Part shown: one piece after another, positions 58,413 to 64,000 of the stretch
Position numbering within the stretch: the first letter of the stretch is position 1
Layout: each line of letters opens with the position of its first letter
Source: Kitasatospora sp. NBC_01250
GTDB lineage: Bacteria > Actinomycetota > Actinomycetes > Streptomycetales > Streptomycetaceae
Assembly (NCBI RefSeq): GCF_036226465.1
Contig: NZ_CP108476.1
Span: forward strand, 1,550,001 to 1,614,000
Length of the DNA: 64,000 nt
Direction of reading: 5' to 3'
Translations under genes and position numbers: made by a program
Notes under the pieces: generated by a model
Told to the model about the DNA's origin: nothing
The model's database searches: none
The model's input: only the letters and a program-made list of their open reading frames with translations

Positions 58413-58685
58413 TCAGAGGTAGGCGTAGACGTCGTCGAGGGTCAGACCACGGGCGACCATCATCACCTGAAGGTGGTACAGCAGCTGCGAGATCTCCTCG
58501 GCGGTCTGCTCCTTGGTCTGGAACTCCGCGGCCATCCAGACCTCGGCGGCTTCCTCGACCACCTTCTTGCCGATGGCATGGACCCCCTGCTCGACCAGCT
58601 GGGCGGTACGGGAGGACGCGGGGTCGCCGGTGGCGGCCTTCTGCTGGAGCTCGACGAAGAGCTCCTCGAATGTCTTGGAAGCCAT
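58413..58685 (-). CDS. hisE: Phosphoribosyl-ATP pyrophosphatase
   Basis: A 90-residue all-alpha NTP-pyrophosphohydrolase: [32 protein letters not shown] (metal-binding Glu residues) and [12 protein letters not shown]. It is the second step of histidine synthesis. The ATG at 58685 has GAGAG upstream. It lies 136 bp downstream of ribH, where a 12-bp tandem repeat is seen. Confidence 0.96.
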   Translation of the reverse strand: MASKTFEELFVELQQKAATGDPASSRTAQLVEQGVHAIGKKVVEEAAEVWMAAEFQTKEQTAEEISQLLYHLQVMMVARGLTLDDVYAYL

Positions 58686-58738
58686 GATGGCTCTCACCAT
58701 ACGGGGTATCGCGGGGCGGGTGGAAAGCGTCCCGCACG

Positions 58739-58786
58739 GTGGACACCGCGCTGGACACCCAGCTGGACACCGAGGTGGACGCCGGT
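58739..58786. repeat. 12-bp tandem repeat, four units, between ribH and hisE
   Basis: The units (G/C)TGGACACCgcg, ctggacacccag, ctggacaccgag and gtggacgccggt repeat at 12-bp spacing. They lie in the leader of hisE on the minus strand. Confidence 0.6.
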
Positions 58787-58821
58787 TCGACGGTCGGCGT
58801 CCCGCCCGGTGACGGCGCGCG

Positions 58822-59295
58822 TCAGCCCAGCGCGCGCAGGGTGGCGGCGGTGGCGACCGCTGCGGTGACCGCCTCGTGGCCCTTGTCCTCCGCCGAGCCG
58901 GGCAGGCCGGCGCGGTCGATCGCCTGCTCCTCGTTGTCGCAGGTCAGCACGCCGAAGCCGACCGGGACGCCGGTGTCGACGCTGACCTGGGTGAGCCCGA
59001 GGGTGGCCGCCTCGCAGACGTAGTCGAAGTGCGGGGTGCCGCCGCGGATCACCACGCCGAGGGCGACCACGGCGTCGTAGCCGCGCTCGGCCAGGCGCTT
59101 GGCGGCGACCGGCAGCTCGAAGGTGCCGGGCACCCGCAGCACGGTGGGCTCGGCGATCCCCAGCTCCTTCAGGGCGCGCCGGGCACCGTCCAGCAGCCCG
59201 TCCATCACCTGGGTGTGCCACTGGGCGGCGACCACCGCGACCCGCAGGTCCTGGGCGTTGTCGACGGTGATCTCGGGGGCTCCGTGGCCGCTCAC
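58822..59295 (-). CDS. ribH: 6,7-dimethyl-8-ribityllumazine synthase
   Basis: A 157-residue lumazine synthase: [56 protein letters not shown] (catalytic His), [18 protein letters not shown] and a C-terminal helical [16 protein letters not shown]. It condenses the pyrimidine and DHBP. The GTG at 59295 is used. It is the fourth gene of the rib operon, 46 bp after ribBA. Confidence 0.96.
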   Translation of the reverse strand: MSGHGAPEITVDNAQDLRVAVVAAQWHTQVMDGLLDGARRALKELGIAEPTVLRVPGTFELPVAAKRLAERGYDAVVALGVVIRGGTPHFDYVCEAATLGLTQVSVDTGVPVGFGVLTCDNEEQAIDRAGLPGSAEDKGHEAVTAAVATAATLRALG

Positions 59296-59341
59296 GATGG
59301 TGGTTCCTTCCGGTCGGTACGTCGGGTGGGACGAAACGGGT

Positions 59342-60592
59342 TCAGCCGACGAGCCACGGCAGGTCGTGGCCCATCCGGTCGCGCTTGGTCAGCAGGTAGG
59401 CCAGGTTGTGCTCGCCCGCCTGCACCGGGATCGGCTCGCGGCCCTTGACCTTGAGTCCGTGGTCGGTGAGCGCGGTGAGCTTCTCCGGGTTGTTGGTGAG
59501 CAGGGTCAGCGAGCGCACCCCGAGGTCGGTGAGCATCTGGGCGCCGATGCTGTAGTCGCGGGCGTCGGCGGGCAGGCCCAGTTCCAGGTTGGCGTCCACC
59601 GTGTCGTGGCCCCGCTCCTGGAGCTCGTAGGCGCGCAGCTTGGGGCCCAGGCCGATGCCGCGCCCCTCGTGCCCGCGCAGGTAGAGCACCACGCCGCGGC
59701 CGGCCTCGGCCACCTGTGCGAGGGAGGACTGCAGCTGCGGACCGCAGTCGCAGCGCAGCGAGCCGAAGACGTCGCCGGTCAGGCACTCGGAGTGGACCCG
59801 GACCAGCACGTCCTCGCCGTCGGGCAGCCGGCCCTCGGCGTCCAGGCCGCCAGCGACCAGGGCGATGTGCTCGACCCCGTCGAGGGTGCTGCGGTAGCCG
59901 ACGGCGGTGAACTCGCCGTGCAGGGTGGGCAGCCCGGTGACCGCGACCCGGTCCACGTGCTGCTCGGTGCGGCGGCGGTAGGCGATCAGGTCCTCGATCG
60001 AGATGATCGCCAGGCCGTGCTCGCGGGCGAAGGCGACCAGGTCGGGCAGCCGGGCCATGGTGCCGTCGTCGTTGACCACCTCGCAGATCGCGGCGGCCGG
60101 GGGCAGGCCGGCCAGCCGGGCCAGGTCGACGCCGGCCTCGGTGTGGCCCGGCCGGACCAGGACGCCGCCGTCCACGGCGCGCAGCGGGAAGACGTGCCCC
60201 GGACGGGTGAAGTCCGAAGCGGTGCTGTCCGGTTCACCCAGCAGACGGACGGTCAGCGCGCGGTCGGCGGCGGAGATCCCGGTGGACTCCACCTCGCGGG
60301 CGTCCACCGAGACGGTGTACGCGGTGCCCTTGCGGTCCTCGTTCACCCGGGTCATCGGCGGCAGGTTCAGCCGGTCGGCGTCCTCCTGGGTGACCGGCAC
60401 GCAGATCACACCGGAGGTGTAGCGGATGGTGAAGGCCAGCAGTTCGGGCGTCGCGGCGGTGGCGGCGAAGATCAGGTCGCCCTCGTTCTCGCGGTTCTCG
60501 TCGTCGACCACGATCACCGCGCGGCCGGCCGCGATGTCGGCGATGGCGCGCTCGACCGGGTCGAGGGTCAGGTCAGTGGAGCTGGTGCTCAT
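59342..60592 (-). CDS. ribBA: Bifunctional DHBP synthase/GTP cyclohydrolase II
   Basis: A 416-residue fusion. The N-terminal DHBP synthase has [24 protein letters not shown] and GHTEAGVDL; the C-terminal GTP cyclohydrolase II has [20 protein letters not shown] (zinc Cys residues) and [14 protein letters not shown]. It makes both riboflavin precursors. Its ATG overlaps the ribM stop by ATGA, so translation is coupled. The operon lacks ribD in this window. Confidence 0.97.
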   Translation of the reverse strand: MSTSSTDLTLDPVERAIADIAAGRAVIVVDDENRENEGDLIFAATAATPELLAFTIRYTSGVICVPVTQEDADRLNLPPMTRVNEDRKGTAYTVSVDAREVESTGISAADRALTVRLLGEPDSTASDFTRPGHVFPLRAVDGGVLVRPGHTEAGVDLARLAGLPPAAAICEVVNDDGTMARLPDLVAFAREHGLAIISIEDLIAYRRRTEQHVDRVAVTGLPTLHGEFTAVGYRSTLDGVEHIALVAGGLDAEGRLPDGEDVLVRVHSECLTGDVFGSLRCDCGPQLQSSLAQVAEAGRGVVLYLRGHEGRGIGLGPKLRAYELQERGHDTVDANLELGLPADARDYSIGAQMLTDLGVRSLTLLTNNPEKLTALTDHGLKVKGREPIPVQAGEHNLAYLLTKRDRMGHDLPWLVG

Positions 60593-61236
60593 GCCGTTAC
60601 TCCCTGGAAGGTCGGGGCGGGGGCGGTACGGGGGGTGCGGCTGCGCAGCCACCAGGCGCGCAGGCCCGCCAGTACCAGGACGAAGTAGATGCTGTAGGTC
60701 AGGCCGGAGAAGGCGTAGCCGTTGTTGAAGGCCAGCGGGACGCCGACCACGTCGACGGCGATCCAGGCGATCCAGAACTCCACCCAGCCGCGGGCCTGGG
60801 CGACCATCGCGGCCAGCGTGCCGGTGAAGATGTAGGCGTCGGACCACGGGCTCCAGGACATCCAGGAGTAGTGGGTGAAGAGCAGCGCCAGGCCCACGGT
60901 GGCCACCGCGGTGGCGCCGACGAGCAGCAGGCGCTCGGTCCAGGTGGCGAACCGGACCTCGATCTCACCCGTGTCGCGCTTGCCGCGCCGCCACTGGAGC
61001 CAGCCCCAGAGCGCGGTGACGATCACGATCACCTGCTTGCCGGCCAGGCCGGACAGGTGGCCCGTCGCGAAGGCGCCGAACAGCACTACGCCGGAGAGGA
61101 GTTGGACCGGCCAGCTGGCGATCGAGCGACGCCAGCCGAGCGCCAGCGCACCCAGGCCGAGCAGGTTGCCGATCATGTCGGTCCACAGCACGCGCTGACC
61201 GAATATCGAGAAGGCGACGCTGTTGAGCCAGTTCAC
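60589..61236 (-). CDS. ribM: PnuC-family transporter, likely riboflavin transporter RibM
   Basis: A 215-residue permease with about seven helices: [42 protein letters not shown] and the PnuC motif [31 protein letters not shown]. In actinobacteria this gene in the rib operon is the riboflavin importer RibM. The GTG at 61236 overlaps the ribE stop (GTGA). It is translationally coupled to ribE and ribBA. Confidence 0.9.
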   Translation of the reverse strand: MNWLNSVAFSIFGQRVLWTDMIGNLLGLGALALGWRRSIASWPVQLLSGVVLFGAFATGHLSGLAGKQVIVIVTALWGWLQWRRGKRDTGEIEVRFATWTERLLLVGATAVATVGLALLFTHYSWMSWSPWSDAYIFTGTLAAMVAQARGWVEFWIAWIAVDVVGVPLAFNNGYAFSGLTYSIYFVLVLAGLRAWWLRSRTPRTAPAPTFQGVTA

Positions 61237-61943
61237 GAGGCGTCCTTCGGGGCTTCGTCGGAGGCGGTGGTGAGGCCGGCGACGGTGAGGCCGGCGGTGG
61301 TGAGGCCGGGGATCGCCCGGGACTCCAGCAGTCGCTCGACGTACTTGGCGAGCACGTCCACTTCGAGGTTGACCGGCTCGCCGACCTTCTTGGCCCCGAG
61401 GGTGGTCAGCGCGAGGGTGGCCGGGATCAGGCTGACCGTGAAGCTGTCCGCGGCGGCCTCCACCACGGTGAGGCTGACGCCGTCGACGGTGATCGAGCCC
61501 TTGTCCACCAGGTAGCGCGAGATGTCCGCCGGGAGCGAGAACCGCAGCACCTCCCAGCGCGGCTTGCCGTCCGCGTCGAGCTCGCCGGGCTCGCGGCCGA
61601 CCAGGGCGCCGGTGGCGTCGACGTGCCCCTGGACCAGGTGGCCGCCGAGCCGGGCGCCGAGCGCCATCGCGCGTTCCAGGTTGACCCGCGAACCGGGCCC
61701 GAGCGCCCCGAGGCTGGAGCGGCGCAGCGTCTCGGCCATCACGTCGGCACTGAACTCGCCGCTCCCGGAACCGAGTTCCTCGGGACTGTCGACCACGGTG
61801 AGGCAGACGCCGTTGACCGCGATGGAGTCGCCGTGGCGGGCACCGGTACAGGCCAGGGGGCCGCGCAGGCGGATGCGCGAGGAATCGCCGAACTCCTCGA
61901 TGGAGACGACCTCGCCGAGCTCTTCGATGATGCCGGTGAACAC
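61233..61943 (-). CDS. ribE: Riboflavin synthase alpha chain
   Basis: A 236-residue synthase with two lumazine-binding repeats: VFTGIIEELGEVV, NGVCLTVVDS and ERAMALGARLGGHLVQGHVDATG, then the second repeat with GSITVDGVSLTVVEA and LTTLGAKKVGEPVNLEVD. It dismutates lumazine to riboflavin. GTG at 61943 has GAGGAG seven bases upstream. The C-terminus has a repeat-like GLTTAGLTVAGLTTA tail. It is the first gene of the rib operon and lies behind an FMN riboswitch. Confidence 0.96.
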   Translation of the reverse strand: MFTGIIEELGEVVSIEEFGDSSRIRLRGPLACTGARHGDSIAVNGVCLTVVDSPEELGSGSGEFSADVMAETLRRSSLGALGPGSRVNLERAMALGARLGGHLVQGHVDATGALVGREPGELDADGKPRWEVLRFSLPADISRYLVDKGSITVDGVSLTVVEAAADSFTVSLIPATLALTTLGAKKVGEPVNLEVDVLAKYVERLLESRAIPGLTTAGLTVAGLTTASDEAPKDAS

Positions 61944-62137
61944 CCGGGTTCTCCTCGCGCTAGAGGCGCGGACTCCGGGGCGGCAAAGACTGGGAAGCAG
62001 ACACGGATCCAACGGGAGCACAGGCGTCGCAACGCCGGAGACGCCACCCCTGAACGGGAGTGGACGCACCGCGCCACCGCCTGAAGAACGCGGCCACCCC
62101 GGGAAGGGGACCACGGCACCGCTCGATCCGTCGCGCA
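61944..62137. other. rib leader and 5' region
   Basis: This leader stretch lies between the FMN riboswitch and ribE. It contains GC-rich sequence and no ORF with coding signal. It probably carries the expression platform of the riboswitch, but no single terminator was picked out. Confidence 0.4.
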
Positions 62138-62260
62138 CGCCTCCCATCCGGACTTTAACCGTCGGTCCAGGAGTTTCACCTGGTCAACCGGCCGCTGGCT
62201 GCGGACGGGTCGCGGACTGTAACCGCCGGTTCGGATTTTCACCGACCCCGGAGTGCGCTG
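62138..62260 (-). promoter_or_regulatory. FMN riboswitch (RFN element)
   Basis: On the minus strand the RFN conserved blocks appear in order: GGGTCGGTGAAAATCC, GAACCGGCGGTTACAGTCCGCGACC, then GGTTGACCAGGTGAAACTCC and GACGGTTAAAGTCCGGATGGGAGG (each shown in parts under 25 bases and split here by position). It lies about 195 bases upstream of ribE and should repress the operon when FMN is high. Confidence 0.95.
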
Positions 62261-62511
62261 AACGTCACTGATTGCACTGCTCTGTACTGCTGCTTGGTTC
62301 TGCCGTCATTGTGCCATGATCCGCAAGCGCTCCGGGAGAGGCCTGCACTGTGCTCTCTTTCACTCGATGGGCGGGAATGTGCGCGCGGGGCACTCGATCA
62401 TCAGCCATCACCTCAAGTGATACTCTCGTCACAGAGAGCACGCGAGTTCATCCGTGCCCCATCAGGCTCACCCGCACCTTCCGCCGCCCGCTGTCACCCC
62501 CATGAGGACCG
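62261..62511. other. Divergent promoter region of ribE operon and CoA-transferase gene
   Basis: A weak -35/-10 pair (ATGACG and TACAGA, 17 bp apart) points toward the riboswitch on the minus strand. For the plus-strand gene, GATACT near 62420 could be a -10, and CTCTC...GAGAG (62424-62439) forms a small inverted repeat. No small gene was found. Confidence 0.35.
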
Positions 62512-64000
62512 ATGCCACGGAGCAGCGCGAACTGGCCCGCCGTGGCCGACGGTTCGCTCCTTCGCCGATCCGGCAGCACGCCTTCCCCGACCGCCCCGCT
62601 CACCGGCGTACCGCTGGCAACGGCCGGTACCGGCACGGCGGTTCGGCTGGCCACCCGTCACCTGCTGGCGCTGGGCTGCACGGCGGCGCCGCCTCGGGCC
62701 GCGGAGCGCAGCTGCGGGAGCGCGGCCGGGTGGCTGGGGCTCGGCGGCTCCGGAGCACCGGGCGTCGACTGCGTGATCGACTGGGCCGGGCCGGTGCGGC
62801 TCCCGCTCGCCGACGAGGCCGGGGTCCAGGCGGCCTGCGGGATCAGCGCGGTGCACGGGCGGCGCTACGGCCGGCCGACACCGCTCGGCATCGACTACGC
62901 GAGCGCGGCGGCCGGGGTGCTGGCGGTGCAGGGCCTGCTCGCCGCGAGGTACGCGGGGCTCCACGGGCACCCGGTCCGTGAGGTGCGCACCTCCGTCGCG
63001 GGAGCGGCGCTGGTGACGGTCGGCCAGTACATCGCGGCGGCCACCGCCGACGAAGCGGCGGAGTTCGAGGAGCGGGCGGAACCGGCGCGGGCACCGGGAG
63101 CCGTGGACGGGCCTGGTGTGGACGGGTCGGCCGTGGACGGGCCTGGTGTGGACGGGCCGCCGTTCAGCAGTGTCGACGGCGTGCGGTTCGAGATCGAGGC
63201 GCTGGAGCCGGGCCAGTGGCTGGCGTTCTGGTCGCGGCTCGGCGTCGACCGCCGGGTGATCGGGCGCGGCTGGCCGCCCTTCCAGTTGCGGTACGCCACC
63301 GCTCGCTGTTCGCTGCCCACCGAACTCTGCGCGGCCACCGCCGCTTTGCCCTACCACGAGCTCGCCGCGGCGGCGACCGCCGCGGGTGTCGGGATCCTCC
63401 CGGTCCGCACGGGCGGCCCCGCCGGCCACCCGGGGCCGCCGTGGCGGATCGCCCCGGCGCCCGGTGCGGTCGGCCCGCCGGGCCCCCGGGGCGAGCAGCG
63501 CGCAGCGGGACCACCGGGACCACCGGGGCGACCGCTGGACGGAGTGGTCGTGGTGGAGCTGACCCGGCGCCTGCAGGGGCCGCTGGCCAGCCGGTTGCTC
63601 GCCCTGCTCGGCGCCCGGGTGGTGCGGGTGGAGCCGCTCGGCGGCGACCCGCTGCGCGGGGTGCCGCCGATGACGGGCGAGGTCTCGGCCCGGTTCCACG
63701 CGCTCAACCACGGCAAGCAGGTGGTCGAGGCGGATCCGCGCTCGCCCGGCGGGCAGCGCACGATCCGCGAACTGGTCGACACGGCCGACGTCTTCCTGCA
63801 CAACCTCGCCCCCGGCAAGGCCGAGGCCTTCGGGCTGGGCGCGGAGCGGCTGCTCGCCGAGCGGCCGGGGCTGGTGCACGCCTGGGCCTCCGGCTGGGGC
63901 GAGGTGTTCGGGGCGAAGGCACCGTTCGGCACCGACTACCCGGTGCAGGCGCACAGCGGGCTGGCGGCCCTGGTCACCCCGCCCGGACGGCCGGCCGCGC
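62512..64000 (+). CDS. CaiB/BaiF CoA transferase family protein, partial, with tandem half-domains
   Basis: The ORF is open from the ATG at 62512 (GAGG upstream) to the window end, at least 496 residues, so the 3' end is missing. The N-terminal part (about 85-300) looks like the end of one family III CoA-transferase unit: YASAAAGVLAVQGLLAARYAGL and VREVRTSVAGAALVTVGQYIAA. After a Gly/Pro linker comes a second unit: DGVVVVELTRRLQGPLASRLLALLGARVVRVEPLGGDP and FHALNHGKQVVEADPRSP, then ADVFLHNLAPGKAEAFGLG. A 30-bp duplication lies in an Asp/Gly linker. The family moves CoA between acids; the substrate is unknown. Confidence 0.8.
   Translation, partial: MPRSSANWPAVADGSLLRRSGSTPSPTAPLTGVPLATAGTGTAVRLATRHLLALGCTAAPPRAAERSCGSAAGWLGLGGSGAPGVDCVIDWAGPVRLPLADEAGVQAACGISAVHGRRYGRPTPLGIDYASAAAGVLAVQGLLAARYAGLHGHPVREVRTSVAGAALVTVGQYIAAATADEAAEFEERAEPARAPGAVDGPGVDGSAVDGPGVDGPPFSSVDGVRFEIEALEPGQWLAFWSRLGVDRRVIGRGWPPFQLRYATARCSLPTELCAATAALPYHELAAAATAAGVGILPVRTGGPAGHPGPPWRIAPAPGAVGPPGPRGEQRAAGPPGPPGRPLDGVVVVELTRRLQGPLASRLLALLGARVVRVEPLGGDPLRGVPPMTGEVSARFHALNHGKQVVEADPRSPGGQRTIRELVDTADVFLHNLAPGKAEAFGLGAERLLAERPGLVHAWASGWGEVFGAKAPFGTDYPVQAHSGLAALVTPPGRPAA
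63100..63159 (+). repeat. 30-bp direct repeat in the CoA-transferase linker
   Basis: Two adjacent 30-base units (63100-63129 and 63130-63159) are identical except for one base. They encode AVDGPGVDG-type linker repeats. Confidence 0.85.

Overview
This is a chromosomal window from a high-GC actinobacterium of the Streptomycetaceae (Streptomyces, Kitasatospora or a close relative). The evidence is very high GC with strong third-position G/C bias, GTG starts, apparently leaderless promoters, an Rpf/LysM protein behind a c-di-AMP riboswitch, RbpA behind a textbook sigma-R promoter, an Lnt/FxsA pair, and an actinobacterial rib-his cluster with an FMN riboswitch. No rRNA, tRNA, CRISPR array, insertion sequence or prophage was found. 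Most very long ORFs in other frames are GC-driven shadows.

Layout. 1-4.2 kb: the end of an upstream gene, a possible DUF5825 protein, a small SDR behind a palindromic operator, a Mut7-C protein, a DoxX protein and an FMN alpha-hydroxy-acid oxidase. 4.3-11.4 kb: a PAS-PAS-GAF-PP2C-HATPase regulator, an APC permease, a membrane protein and an F420/FMN split-barrel protein. 11.4-25 kb: riboswitch-controlled Rpf, YchJ, EamA and DHA2 transporters, a PEP-mutase-family enzyme, an EF-G paralogue with a degenerate G domain, acyl-CoA synthetase, Fpg/Nei glycosylase, glutaminase and small metabolic genes. 25-32.6 kb: secreted lipases, a methyltransferase, a second APC permease and conserved unknowns.

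32.6-38.6 kb is the most distinctive block. Two divergent transcription units encode a D-aminoacylase-family deacylase, a fold-III PLP deaminase, KDPG aldolase, a PfkB kinase with KDG-kinase features, an IclR regulator and RidA. Between them lie 21-bp-phased repeats and a 12-bp palindrome. Together these enzymes could take an N-acyl-2-amino sugar acid such as N-acetylglucosaminate, via glucosaminate, 2-keto-3-deoxygluconate and KDPG, to pyruvate and glyceraldehyde-3-phosphate. That would be an oxidative chitin/GlcNAc route.

38.6-64 kb: a thioesterase with a repeat tail and its partner, GNAT and ankyrin genes, an FtsK-like protein lacking Walker lysine, rbpA, fxsA, lnt, an amidohydrolase, an Lrp regulator and an acyl-CoA dehydrogenase. 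Next come a uridine-kinase-like gene, a probable free-standing sRNA, an EccA-like AAA+ ATPase and two CNNM/CorC membrane proteins. A one-direction riboflavin/histidine cluster follows (ribE-ribM-ribBA-ribH, then hisE, hisG and a PH protein). The last gene is a CaiB-type CoA transferase cut by the window edge.

All functional calls come from reading motifs and from memory of the families. No database search was run.
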